From: Sulfurospirillum sp. UBA2217
GTDB taxonomy: Bacteria > Campylobacterota > Campylobacteria > Campylobacterales > Sulfurospirillaceae
Assembly: GCA_002328495.1 (NCBI GenBank)
Contig: DCUJ01000004.1
Location: 62,001 to 126,000 of the forward strand
Reading direction: 5' to 3'
Length of the DNA: 64,000 nt
The notes under the pieces are model-generated. The model made no database searches and was not told the origin of the DNA. It worked only from the letters and a program-made list of their open reading frames with translations. The translations under genes were made by a program, and so were the position numbers. Every line of letters begins with the position of its first letter. The first letter of the stretch is position 1. Below are positions 41,827-50,793 of this stretch, in pieces.

Positions 41827-41854
41827 ATTCAAAACTCAAAACTCAAAACTCAAA
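41827..41854 (+). repeat. Heptad array L at the legB frameshift
   Basis: Units ATTCAAA and ACTCAAA x3; a further upstream unit would be degenerate. Translated QNSKLKTQ in the upstream frame. It marks the place where the reading frame of the old legB is lost. Because 7 is not a multiple of 3, any unit gain or loss changes the frame. Confidence 0.85.
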
Positions 41855-42139
41855 AAGATGGCCTTGTTTGTTTACTAGCAGTGATACCACTGGGGAGAAA
41901 GATTTTGAAGAGTTTTTTACAGAAAATGAGACATTGGATATGGCTCGTTTCAACAATCTTGGTATAATTAAGAACGAACCTCTCTTTGATGAGGAAAGGC
42001 TGGGTCATTTTACGCAAACCATAGAAGCGATGAAAGCAGCCAAATCTTGGTACAAAGATGACATTGTGCATCTTTTTCATGAGATGATTCCCAATTTTGG
42101 GCACAAAGAAACAGGTAAATACCTCGATGGGAAAAGGTA

Positions 42140-42443
42140 ATGTATGAAAAGATAGTGTCATTTATCCAAGATACCTTTAATACGAAAAATTTCATTCCTT
42201 TGCATGAGCCTCGCTTTTGTGGAAATGAAAAAAAGTATCTGAGTGAGTGCATTGATTCAACTTTCGTTTCGAGTGTAGGCGCGTATGTGGATCGGTTTGA
42301 GAAGGAGTTTGCTTCGTATGTGGGAAGTCAATATGCTATCGCAACAGTCAATGGCACGGCGGCTTTACATGTAAGTTTAGTGTTAATGGGTGTGGAAAAA
42401 GATGATGAAGTCATCACGCAGCCTTTGACATTTATTGCTACTT
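42140..42443 (+). pseudogene. Resident legC (aminotransferase) copy, truncated
   Basis: About 100 codons matching the start of the intact legC at 46932: NFIPLHEPRFCGNEKKYLSEC, STFVSSVG, then IATVNGTAALHVSL and DDEVITQPLTFIAT. Sequence identity stops at the ACT codon of FIAT, followed by TGG TCA CTA TAA. The PLP lysine region and the rest are missing, so it is inactive. TTACATGTAA at 42365 is present here but not in the intact copy. It borders DNA of different base use. Confidence 0.85.
42365..42374. repeat. TTACATGTAA palindrome 14
   Basis: Perfect copy in the truncated resident legC, read Leu-His-Val; the intact copy has Leu-His-Ile from other codons. Confidence 0.9.
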
Positions 42444-42705
42444 GGTCACTATAAGTTATGAGAAGCAAAAAGTATTTTCTGATGACAATGTCGGAGCAAA
42501 TGAAGTGTTTGAATACATAAAAACAAATCAGCCAGTAAAAGCAAACACGATAGCACATAACTTTCCAAATGTGACACAAAGGACTATAGAAAGATATCTC
42601 AAACAACTCAAAGATGAAGCCAAAATAGAATTCAAAGGAAGCCCAAAAACAGGAGGGTATGTGGTCATGGAAAGATGGGCTACTAGAAAGAATGGGAGAC
42701 AATAG
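42442..42705 (+). pseudogene. Fragment with C-terminal winged helix-turn-helix
   Basis: An 87-codon open frame starting inside the legC break. EVFEYIKTNQPVKANTIAHN, then QRTIERYLKQLKDEAKIEFKG and TGGYVV, form a winged helix like those at the C-terminus of AAA_4/RecG-like or Fic proteins. It lacks any N-terminal domain, has no convincing start or ribosome-binding site, and begins exactly where homology to legC ends. Best read as the tail of a gene brought in with the imported block. A short expressed regulator cannot be excluded. Confidence 0.55.
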
Positions 42706-42707
42706 AA

Positions 42708-44015
42708 ATGGATTTTGATAGACAACACATGAGTCAAAATATGACTAAGCAAAAATATATCACAATACACAATTTTAAATTAGCAATAATTGGCTTAGGC
42801 TACGTTGGGCTTCCACTGGCTCATGCTTTTAGTAGCAAGTATGAAGTAGTGGGGTTTGATATCTCTGCTTGGCGCATAGAAGAGCTTCAAAGAGGCTATG
42901 ACAGAACGCTTGAATTAGATGAAAAGCAAGTAAATGAAGCACTTAAAAATGGCATGAAATTTACCTTGCAGCTACAAGATATAAGAGATTGCAATATCTA
43001 TATAGTAACAGTTCCAACGCCTATAGATAAACATAAAAAACCAGACCTAACACCGCTCATGAAAGCAAGTGAAACCATAGGTAAAGTGCTCAAAAAAGAT
43101 GACATAGTTATCTATGAATCCACAGTATATCCTGGTGCTACAGAAGAAGATTGTGTACCAATTTTAGAAAAGTTTTCTAATCTAAAATTCAATGTTGATT
43201 TCTTTTGTGGATACAGTCCTGAAAGAATTAATCCAGGTGATAAAGAGCATACGGTGACAAAAATCCTGAAAGTTACATCTGGTTCAACTCCTGAAATAGG
43301 TAAAAAAGTCGATGAACTCTATGCAAGTATTATTACAGCAGGAACACATTTAGCACCTACTATAAAAGTAGCAGAAGCAGCAAAAGTAATAGAAAATTCT
43401 CAAAGAGATATAAACATAGCATTTGTAAATGAGTTAGCGATTATCTTTAATAAACTTGGAATAAATACAAATGATGTATTAGCAGCAGCAGGAACAAAAT
43501 GGAACTTCTTACCATTTAAACCAGGACTTGTAGGTGGACACTGCATAGGTGTAGATCCATACTACCTGACGCACAAAGCTCAAAGTATTGGTTATAATCC
43601 AGAGATTATTCTAGCAGGAAGAAGACTAAATAATAATATGGGAATCTATGTAGCAAATCAAGTAATAAAACTTATGATAAAAAAAGGTCATAAGATAGAG
43701 GGGTCTAAAGTTTTAGTTCTTGGAATTACTTTTAAAGAAAATTGTCCAGATATAAGAAATAGTAGAGTCATAGATGTGATAGAAGAACTTCAAGAGTTTG
43801 GATGTAATATAGATGTGTATGACCCATGGGCAGATGCAGATGAAGTGAAATATGAGTATAACTTAGAACTCTCATGTGAACTTGATATATTAAAATATGA
43901 AGCAATAATTTTAGCTGTAGCACACAATCAGTTTAAAGAATTGAAACCAAAAACAGATGATAATGTTGTGTTTGATGTTAAATCTGTTTTAGATGAAACT
44001 GACGGAAGATTATAA
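42708..44015 (+). CDS. UDP-N-acetylhexosamine 6-dehydrogenase, second copy (TviB family)
   Basis: 435 residues. LAIIGLGYVGLPLAHAFSSK, GGHCIGVDPYYLTHKAQ with catalytic Cys, and GITFKENCPDIRNSRVID all match the 12475 protein over nearly the whole length. It has about 20 extra residues at the N-terminus and no heptad array. Start ATG 42708 has GGGAG upstream. Codon choice differs sharply from copy 1 (AGA, ATA and GAA instead of CGT, ATT and GAG), so this copy came from another source and is not a recent duplicate. Confidence 0.88.
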   Translation: MDFDRQHMSQNMTKQKYITIHNFKLAIIGLGYVGLPLAHAFSSKYEVVGFDISAWRIEELQRGYDRTLELDEKQVNEALKNGMKFTLQLQDIRDCNIYIVTVPTPIDKHKKPDLTPLMKASETIGKVLKKDDIVIYESTVYPGATEEDCVPILEKFSNLKFNVDFFCGYSPERINPGDKEHTVTKILKVTSGSTPEIGKKVDELYASIITAGTHLAPTIKVAEAAKVIENSQRDINIAFVNELAIIFNKLGINTNDVLAAAGTKWNFLPFKPGLVGGHCIGVDPYYLTHKAQSIGYNPEIILAGRRLNNNMGIYVANQVIKLMIKKGHKIEGSKVLVLGITFKENCPDIRNSRVIDVIEELQEFGCNIDVYDPWADADEVKYEYNLELSCELDILKYEAIILAVAHNQFKELKPKTDDNVVFDVKSVLDETDGRL

Positions 44016-44018
44016 TAT

Positions 44019-45749
44019 ATGATTGATATTTATAAAAAAATCTGGACTCTCCTAAATTCTCATGAGAAAAATAGAGCTATACTTTTGTTACTCTTAATGA
44101 TTCTTATGGCATTCTTTGAAGTACTTGGTGTGGGTTCTATCATGCCATTTTTGTCAGTGCTTGGTAATCCTGAGACAATAGAAACAAATGAATACTTAAA
44201 TACAGTATATATCTATCTAAGTTTTGAAGATAAAGATTCTTTTCTCATGTTTTTAGGTCTTTTTAGTCTTTTTATACTTTTATCAAGTGCTGTAGTTAGA
44301 AGTATTGCTAGCTATGCAAAATTTAGATTTTCAAACTTACGAAGACATACCTTAGGACAAAAACTTTTAAAAAAATATTTACATCAGCCTTACAGCTTTT
44401 TTCTTTCACGAAATAGTAGTGATGTAAGTAAGGTGATCCTTTCTGAAACAGACTTAGCTATTAATCAGGCAATATTACCTGCACTAAATCTTTTGACATA
44501 TTCAATCCTCTCCTTAGCCCTTATTGGATTTTTAGTGGCGGTTGACCCTGTGCTTGCTTTCATACTTGCTGTAATATTTGGTGGATTTTATATAGTGATG
44601 TATATGACAGTGAGAAAATATTTAACTCACATAGGAGAAAAAAGAAACAAGGCTAACTCACTAAGATTTAAAATAACTTCTGAAACTATAGGTGGGATAA
44701 AAGACCTTAAAGTTTTAGGAAGAGAAAAGGTATATCTTGATAGTTTTACAAAGCCTTCTTATGAATTTTCTCACTTTACAGCTACCAGCCAAACACTTTC
44801 TGAAGTACCTCAGTTTTTAGTAGAAGTGATAGCTTTTGGAGCATTATTAGCAATGGCTATGTATTCCCTCGCTGGTGATGATGCAGATATAGGTAGTTTA
44901 CTTCCAGTACTAGGACTATATGCTCTAGGTGCACTCAAGCTAAAGCCAGCAGTTAATAATATATATCAATCAATAGCAACAATGAAATTTGGAGCTTCAG
45001 CAGTAGATAACATAATCAATGATCTCAAAGACTCAGGGAAAAGTGTAGAGATAACAAATGAAAATAAAAGACTTAAGTTGAAAAAGAATCTTAAATTAAA
45101 AGAGATAACATTTAGCTATCCAGATACTTCAATACCAGCACTTCAAAATATAAATATAGATATAAAAGCTAATACCACAGTAGGTATTATAGGTACAACA
45201 GGAGCAGGAAAAAGTACACTAGTGGATATGATACTGGGATTATTAGACCCTACAATTGGGGAGATTAGCATCGATAATGAAAAACTACATGAAGACAATA
45301 TCAGACAGTGGCAAAATTCTATAGGTTATGTGCCTCAAAGTATATTTTTGTCAGATGACACCATCGCTAGCAACATAGCTTTTGGAATAGAAAAAGAATC
45401 AATTGATATGGCACAAGTAGAACAAGTAGCCAAACTGGCACAGGTACATGAGTTCGTAACTAAACAAGATAAAGGCTACGATACTATTATCGGTGAGCGA
45501 GGAGTTAGACTATCTGGTGGACAGCGACAAAGACTAGGAATAGCTAGAGCACTCTATCATAATCCAGAGTTGCTAGTGCTAGATGAAGCTACTAGTGCAC
45601 TTGATAATACTACAGAAGCAGAGGTGATGAAAGCCATAGATAACATGAGCAGAAGTAAGACTATCATAATGATAGCTCACAGACTTAGTACTGTGGAGCG
45701 ATGTGATAAGATTATAAAACTTGAAGATGGAGTGATCGTTGATGAATAA
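44019..45749 (+). CDS. ABC transporter, lipid-linked oligosaccharide flippase type (PglK-like)
   Basis: 576 residues: about six membrane helices (1-310), then an ATPase with Walker A GTTGAGKSTLVDMILGLL near 395, the signature VRLSGGQRQRLGIARALYHN near 500, Walker B LLVLDEATSALD and the switch His in MIAHRLSTVERCD. The early FFEVLGVGSIMPFLSVLGNPE is typical of PglK/MsbA-like glycan flippases. Adjacent to the legionaminic-acid genes. Its stop overlaps the legB start. Confidence 0.88.
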   Translation: MIDIYKKIWTLLNSHEKNRAILLLLLMILMAFFEVLGVGSIMPFLSVLGNPETIETNEYLNTVYIYLSFEDKDSFLMFLGLFSLFILLSSAVVRSIASYAKFRFSNLRRHTLGQKLLKKYLHQPYSFFLSRNSSDVSKVILSETDLAINQAILPALNLLTYSILSLALIGFLVAVDPVLAFILAVIFGGFYIVMYMTVRKYLTHIGEKRNKANSLRFKITSETIGGIKDLKVLGREKVYLDSFTKPSYEFSHFTATSQTLSEVPQFLVEVIAFGALLAMAMYSLAGDDADIGSLLPVLGLYALGALKLKPAVNNIYQSIATMKFGASAVDNIINDLKDSGKSVEITNENKRLKLKKNLKLKEITFSYPDTSIPALQNINIDIKANTTVGIIGTTGAGKSTLVDMILGLLDPTIGEISIDNEKLHEDNIRQWQNSIGYVPQSIFLSDDTIASNIAFGIEKESIDMAQVEQVAKLAQVHEFVTKQDKGYDTIIGERGVRLSGGQRQRLGIARALYHNPELLVLDEATSALDNTTEAEVMKAIDNMSRSKTIIMIAHRLSTVERCDKIIKLEDGVIVDE

Positions 45750-46932
45750 TATTCTAAATCTAATTGGCAGAACAAAAGAGCTTTTTTTAGATGATATAAA
45801 TAATTATGAAAAAGAGCTTTTAAAAATAGTTTCTTCATCTTCTTTTCTTGTTATTGGTAGTGCAGGTTCCATTGGACAAGCAGTTACAAAAGAGATATTT
45901 AAACGAAATCCTAAGAAACTTCATGTTGTAGATATAAGTGAAAACAATATGGTAGAACTAGTTAGGGATATAAGAAGTTCTTTTGGTTATATCGATGGTG
46001 AATTTGCTACATTTGCTCTTGATATTGGAAGTAGCGAGTATGATGCTTTTATAAAAGCTAATGGTCAATACGATTATGTCTTAAATCTCTCAGCCCTAAA
46101 ACATGTAAGAAGTGAAAAAGACCCATTTACACTTATGAGAATGATTGAAACAAATGTTTTTAATACGGATAAAACACTTCAACAATCTATCGAAAATGGA
46201 ACTAAAAAATATTTTTGTGTCAGTACTGATAAAGCAGCAAATCCTGTCAATATGATGGGTGCTAGTAAAAGAATTATGGAAATGTTTGTGATGCGAAAAT
46301 CAAAGCAAATAGATGTTTCAATGGCACGATTTGCAAATGTAGCTTTTAGTGATGGTAGTTTGCTTCATGGATTTAATCAAAGAATCCAAAAAAATCAACC
46401 AATCGTTGCACCAAATGATATAAAAAGGTATTTTGTAACTCCACAAGAAAGTGGTGAACTTTGTCTTATGTCTTGTATTTTTGGTGAAAATAGAGATATC
46501 TTTTTTCCAAAATTAAGTGAAAATCTACATCTTATTACATTTGCAGATATTACAGTAAAATATTTAGAAAATTTAGGTTATGAACCTTACTTATGTGAAG
46601 ATGAAGATGAAGCGAGAAAATTAGCAAAAACTTTACCTGCACTTGGAAAATGGCCTTGTTTATTTACTGCTAGCGATACCACTGGTGAAAAAGATTTCGA
46701 AGAGTTTTTTACGGATAATGAAACTTTAGATATGGAAAGATTTGAAAATCTAGGAATTATTAAAAATGAAGCTTTGTTTGATGAAGAAAAACTCAATAAC
46801 TTTGAAAAAACAATCAAAAACTATAAAGCAAATTTATCGTGGACAAAAGATGATATTGTAAAAGAGTTTTTTACTATGATTCCAGATTTTGGACATAAAG
46901 AAACTGGTAAGTATCTTGACGGGAAGATGTAA
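45742..46932 (+). CDS. legB: Nucleotide-sugar 4,6-dehydratase of legionaminic acid synthesis
   Basis: 396 residues, Polysacc_synt_2 SDR. NAD loop GSAGSIGQAVTKEIFK near 40, NLSALKHVRSEKDPFTLMRM, and CVSTDKAANPVNMMGASKRIMEM with Met in place of the usual Tyr of Tyr-x3-Lys, normal for this subfamily. It forms the 4-keto-6-deoxy-HexNAc nucleotide (GDP-linked in the Campylobacter pathway). Followed by legC with a one-base overlap. The resident homologue at 40942 is broken, so this copy must serve the pathway. Confidence 0.88.
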   Translation: MNNILNLIGRTKELFLDDINNYEKELLKIVSSSSFLVIGSAGSIGQAVTKEIFKRNPKKLHVVDISENNMVELVRDIRSSFGYIDGEFATFALDIGSSEYDAFIKANGQYDYVLNLSALKHVRSEKDPFTLMRMIETNVFNTDKTLQQSIENGTKKYFCVSTDKAANPVNMMGASKRIMEMFVMRKSKQIDVSMARFANVAFSDGSLLHGFNQRIQKNQPIVAPNDIKRYFVTPQESGELCLMSCIFGENRDIFFPKLSENLHLITFADITVKYLENLGYEPYLCEDEDEARKLAKTLPALGKWPCLFTASDTTGEKDFEEFFTDNETLDMERFENLGIIKNEALFDEEKLNNFEKTIKNYKANLSWTKDDIVKEFFTMIPDFGHKETGKYLDGKM

Positions 46933-48068
46933 TGCAAAAAATTGTTGATTTTATAAAACAAACTTTTAACACTCAAGAATTTATCCCTCTTCATGAACCA
47001 AGATTTATTGGCAATGAAAAAAAATATTTGAATGATTGTATAGATTCAACTTTTGTTTCAAGTGTTGGAAAATATGTAGCTACTTTTGAAAAAGAGTTTG
47101 CTAGAACAGTTGGAAGTAAGTATGCTATAGCTACAGTCAATGGAACAGCTGCGCTTCATATCTCTCTACTTTTAGCAGATGTGAAAAAAGATGATGAAGT
47201 TATAACTCAACCACTTACTTTCATAGCAACTTGTAATGCCATTAGCTATATTGGAGCAAAGCCAATATTTGTAGATGTTGATTTAGATACTATGGGGTTA
47301 AGTCCTGAATCTTTAAAAAACTTTTTAGAGCAAAATTGTGAAATAAAAGAGAATCAGTGTATAAATCAAACTACTGGAAAAGTTGTAAAAGCCTGTGTTC
47401 CAATGCACACTTTTGGACATCCTTGCCGTATTCTTGAAATAAAAGATATTTGTGATATTTGGCATATTGCTTTAGTAGAAGACGCAGCTGAATCACTTGG
47501 AAGTTACTATAAAGATAAACATACAGGAACTTTTGGAAAAGTTGGGGCATTTTCTTTTAATGGTAATAAAATAATCACTTCAGGTGGTGGCGGAGTTATC
47601 GTTACAGATGATGAAGCTTTGGCAAAAAGAGCAAAACATATCACAACAACAGCAAAAATTCCCCATCCCTATGAATATGTACACGATGAGATAGGATACA
47701 ACTATAGACTCCCAAATTTAAATGCAGCATTGTTAGTGGCTCAACTTGAGCAATTAGATAAGTTTTTAGCTTCAAAAAGAGATTTGGCAACAAAATACAA
47801 AGAGTTCTTCTCATCAAATAATATAAATTTTATCACTGAGCCAAAAGACTCAAAATCAAACTATTGGCTTCAAGCTGTTTTATTAGATGATTTAAAGCAG
47901 AGAAATGATTTTTTAGAGTTCACAAATAAAAACGGTGTGATGAGCCGACCTATTTGGAAACTTATGAATGAGCTAGAGATGTTTAAAGATTGCCAATGTA
48001 CCGATTTGAAGAATTCTAAATATTTTGAAGAGAGAGTTGTAAATATTCCAAGTTCGGTGATTTTATAA
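46932..48068 (+). CDS. legC: LegC-family aminotransferase
   Basis: 378 residues of the DegT/DnrJ PLP family. IATVNGTAALHISLLLADV, TQPLTFIATCNAISYIGA, LVEDAAESLGSYYKDKHTGT (PLP-ring Asp) and FSFNGNKIITSGGGGVIVTDD with the PLP lysine of NGNK near 214 are all intact. It aminates C4 of the keto-sugar made by LegB. The truncated resident copy at 42140 shares the first 100 codons. In frame with no repeats. Confidence 0.9.
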   Translation: MQKIVDFIKQTFNTQEFIPLHEPRFIGNEKKYLNDCIDSTFVSSVGKYVATFEKEFARTVGSKYAIATVNGTAALHISLLLADVKKDDEVITQPLTFIATCNAISYIGAKPIFVDVDLDTMGLSPESLKNFLEQNCEIKENQCINQTTGKVVKACVPMHTFGHPCRILEIKDICDIWHIALVEDAAESLGSYYKDKHTGTFGKVGAFSFNGNKIITSGGGGVIVTDDEALAKRAKHITTTAKIPHPYEYVHDEIGYNYRLPNLNAALLVAQLEQLDKFLASKRDLATKYKEFFSSNNINFITEPKDSKSNYWLQAVLLDDLKQRNDFLEFTNKNGVMSRPIWKLMNELEMFKDCQCTDLKNSKYFEERVVNIPSSVIL

Positions 48069-48643
48069 TGAAAGAAAAAATAGTTTTAATAGGTGGCGGT
48101 GGGCATTGTCATAGTGTTATTGATGTGATAGAACAGACAAACAAATATGAAATTATTGGAATAGTAGATACTAAAGAAAATATTGGTAAAAAAGTTTTAG
48201 ATTATAAAGTTATTGCTTGCGATGATGATTTAGAAACTATTTTTAAAACTTGTAAAAATGCGGTGATAACCGTAGGACAAATCAAATCAAATCAAATAAG
48301 AGTTAAGTTATTTGGAAAATTAACAGAGGTAGGTTTTAATTTACCTATAATAATTTCTCCTCTTGCCTATGTTTCGAAGCACTCATATATAGATGAAGGG
48401 ACAATTGTTATGCACCATGCACTGATAAATGCAAATGTAAGAATAGGAAAGAATTGTATCATCAATACAAAAGCACTTATTGAGCATGATTGTGTTGTAG
48501 GAGATAATTGTCATATTTCAACAGCGTGTGTTCTAAACGGTGGAGTAATTGTAAAAGAAAATAGTTTTTTTGGAAGTAATGCCACTTCAAAACAAGGTGT
48601 AGAGATAGAGGGATTTATAAAATCTGGGAGTTTAGCCAAATGA
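48068..48643 (+). CDS. NeuD/PglD-type sugar N-acetyltransferase (LegH role)
   Basis: 191 residues. An N-terminal Rossmann-like UDP-sugar-binding domain (IVLIGGGGHCHSVIDVIEQ) precedes a left-handed beta-helix of hexapeptide repeats (about 95-185: DEGTIVMHHALINANVRIGK, IEHDCVVGDNCHIS) with the catalytic His-Asp in EHDC. This build matches PglD and NeuD. Position between legC and neuB argues for acetylation of the new 4-amino group (LegH), though O-acetylation of the product is possible. Confidence 0.85.
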   Translation: MKEKIVLIGGGGHCHSVIDVIEQTNKYEIIGIVDTKENIGKKVLDYKVIACDDDLETIFKTCKNAVITVGQIKSNQIRVKLFGKLTEVGFNLPIIISPLAYVSKHSYIDEGTIVMHHALINANVRIGKNCIINTKALIEHDCVVGDNCHISTACVLNGGVIVKENSFFGSNATSKQGVEIEGFIKSGSLAK

Positions 48644-49638
48644 AGAAAGTATTTATAATAGCAGAAGCAGGTGTAAATCATAATGGTTCAATTGAACTTG
48701 CAAAAAAACTTATTGATGTAGCAAGTGAAAGTGGAGCTGATGCAGTTAAGTTTCAAACATTTAAAGCTGAAAAACTAGTTTCAAAAAATGCACAAAAAGC
48801 TGATTATCAAAAACAAACAACTGATAAAATAGAATCACAGTTTGATATGATAAAAAAACTTGAACTTGATTTGGATACTCACAAAGAACTTATCGCATAC
48901 TGTAAAACGAAAAATATCATGTTTCTTTCAACACCTTTTGACCACGATAGCATAGAACTTTTAAATGATTTAGGACTTGAAATATTTAAAATACCAAGTG
49001 GAGAGATCACAAACTTACCGTGTCTTAGACACATAGGAAGATTAGATAAAAAAGTTATTCTTTCAACTGGTATGTCAGACATCGGTGAAATTGAAGATGC
49101 TTTAGATGTACTTATCGAAGCTGGAACAAAAAAAGAAAATATTATAGTTTTACATGCAAATACTATGTATCCCACACCTATGGAAGATGTAAATTTAAAA
49201 GCTATGGTAACGATTGAAAATACTTTTGATATAGCTTTTGGATATAGTGACCATACTTTAGGAATAGAAGTAGATATTGCAGCTGTTGCTATGGGGGCAT
49301 GTTGCATTGAAAAACATTTCACACTTGATAAAACTATGGAAGGACCAGATCACAAAGCTTCTTTAGAACCAGATGAATTAAAAGCTATGGTAAAAGCTAT
49401 TAGAAATATAGAGTTAGCTCTTGGAAGTAGTATTAAGAAACCTTCAAAAAGTGAGATGCCAAATATGAGTGTGGCTCGGAAAAGTATAGTTGCAAAAATT
49501 AATATAAAAAAAGGTGATAAATTAAATGAAGAAAATATCACTATAAAAAGACCAGGCAATGGAATAAATCCTATGCGATGGGATGAAATAGTTGGAACCG
49601 TAGCAAGTAAAAATTATGCGGAAGATGAGTTGATATGA
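48640..49638 (+). CDS. legI: N,N'-diacetyllegionaminate synthase (NeuB family)
   Basis: 332 residues: NeuB TIM barrel with FIIAEAGVNHNGSIELAKKL, AVKFQTFKAEKLVS, LSTPFDHDSIELL and FGYSDHTLG, then a C-terminal SAF/antifreeze-like domain from about 275 (INIKKGDKLNEENITIKRPG). It condenses the 2,4-diacetamido-6-deoxymannose-type intermediate with PEP. The neighbours LegG and PtmE/PtmB indicate legionaminate rather than sialate or pseudaminate. Overlaps the genes on both sides by 4 bases. Confidence 0.88.
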   Translation: MKKVFIIAEAGVNHNGSIELAKKLIDVASESGADAVKFQTFKAEKLVSKNAQKADYQKQTTDKIESQFDMIKKLELDLDTHKELIAYCKTKNIMFLSTPFDHDSIELLNDLGLEIFKIPSGEITNLPCLRHIGRLDKKVILSTGMSDIGEIEDALDVLIEAGTKKENIIVLHANTMYPTPMEDVNLKAMVTIENTFDIAFGYSDHTLGIEVDIAAVAMGACCIEKHFTLDKTMEGPDHKASLEPDELKAMVKAIRNIELALGSSIKKPSKSEMPNMSVARKSIVAKINIKKGDKLNEENITIKRPGNGINPMRWDEIVGTVASKNYAEDELI

Positions 49639-50792
49639 AAAGAATTTGTGTTGTAACGGGTACAAGAGCAGAATACGGCTTACTTTTTTGGCTCCTTAAA
49701 GAGATAGAAGCAGATGGTGAGCTTCAACTTCAACTTATAGTGACAGGGATGCATCTAAGTCCTGAATTTGGATTGACATACAAAGAGATAGAAAAAGAGT
49801 TTAAAATAGATAAAAAAATCGAGATGCTTTTATCTTCAGATACTTCTGTTGGTATTTCAAAATCTATGGGATTAGCTCAAATATCTTTTGCGGAAAGCTA
49901 TGAAGAATTAAAGCCAGATATCGTTGTAGTTCTTGGAGATAGATATGAAATTTTGAGTGCAGTAAGTGCCGCGATGATAGCTCGTATTCCTATTGCTCAT
50001 CTTCATGGTGGAGAGACAACAGAGGGTGCATTTGATGAGTCTATTCGTCATAGTATTACGAAAATGAGCCATGTGCACTTCACTGCAACCGAAGAATATA
50101 GAAATAGAGTTATTCAACTAGGTGAACATCCAAGTAGAGTTTTTAATGTTGGTGGCATGGGGATAGAAAATATCAAAAGATTAAAGTTGCTCTCTAAAGA
50201 TGAATTTGAAAAATCAATAGATTTTCAATTAAATAAAAAAAATATTTTGGTGACTTTTCATCCTGTTACTTTAGAAAATTCAACTGCAAAAGAACAATTT
50301 CGAGAACTTTTAAATGCAATTGATGAACTTAAAGATACAAATATAATTTTTACAAAAGCAAATAGTGATACAGATGGAAGAGTGATAAATCAAATGATTG
50401 ATGAATTTGTCGCTAAAAATTCTCATAAATCTGTGTGCTTTACCTCTTTAGGACAACTACGATATTTGAGTGCTTTACAGTTTGTAGATGCCATGGTGGG
50501 AAATAGCTCAAGTGGACTAGCAGAAGCTCCAAGTTTTAAGATAGGAACAATAAACATTGGTGATAGGCAAAAAGGGAGAATTAAGGCACAAAGTGTGATT
50601 GATTGCAAACGAACAAAAGATGAAATATTAAAAGCATTTGATAAACTTTATTCTGATGATTTTAAAGATTTATTAAAAAAAAGCAGAAATCCTTATGGTG
50701 ATGGTTGTGCAAGTAATAAAATTATTGAAGAAATTAAAAAAGTTGATCTGCTAAATATCTTGAAAAAATCATTTTATGATTTAAAGGTTTAA
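49635..50792 (+). CDS. legG: NDP-sugar hydrolysing 2-epimerase (NeuC family)
   Basis: 385 residues of the GT-B-like NeuC/WecB fold: ICVVTGTRAEYGLLFWLLKE, IVVVLGDRYEILSA, HLHGGETTEGAFDESIRHSI with catalytic Asp/Glu near 117-131, and VGNSSSGLAEAPSFKIGTINIG near 300. It releases the nucleotide and inverts C2 to give the ManNAc-configured sugar for LegI. Sits directly behind legI as in Campylobacter neuB2-neuC2. Confidence 0.9.
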   Translation: MKRICVVTGTRAEYGLLFWLLKEIEADGELQLQLIVTGMHLSPEFGLTYKEIEKEFKIDKKIEMLLSSDTSVGISKSMGLAQISFAESYEELKPDIVVVLGDRYEILSAVSAAMIARIPIAHLHGGETTEGAFDESIRHSITKMSHVHFTATEEYRNRVIQLGEHPSRVFNVGGMGIENIKRLKLLSKDEFEKSIDFQLNKKNILVTFHPVTLENSTAKEQFRELLNAIDELKDTNIIFTKANSDTDGRVINQMIDEFVAKNSHKSVCFTSLGQLRYLSALQFVDAMVGNSSSGLAEAPSFKIGTINIGDRQKGRIKAQSVIDCKRTKDEILKAFDKLYSDDFKDLLKKSRNPYGDGCASNKIIEEIKKVDLLNILKKSFYDLKV

Positions 50793-50793
50793 T

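Larger units (their letters stand above)
40942..42140 (+). pseudogene. Resident legB copy (nucleotide-sugar 4,6-dehydratase), frameshifted
   Basis: ATG 40942 follows GAGGA. The first 295 codons match the intact legB at 45742 nearly residue for residue (SSSFLVLGGAGSIGQAVTKE, CVSTDK, NMMGASKRIMEM). At heptad array L the frame is lost: the message runs to a stop at 41967, while the rest (FTSSDTTGEKDFEEFF to GHKETGKYLDGKR) continues in the frame two bases on, to 42140. One added 7-base unit, or loss of two, would restore it. TTACATGTAA at 41789 is absent from the intact copy. Confidence 0.88.

Noticed and set aside
29546..41854. Heptad arrays as CRISPR or as simple satellite DNA
   Set aside because: Units are 7 bases with no spacers. 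A usual length near 35 bp, a preferred codon phase and varied unit sequence do not fit a plain microsatellite either.
42442..42705. An intact small HTH regulator of the legionaminate block
   Set aside because: It begins exactly where legC homology breaks and lacks a start signal and N-terminal domain; better explained as a gene tail.
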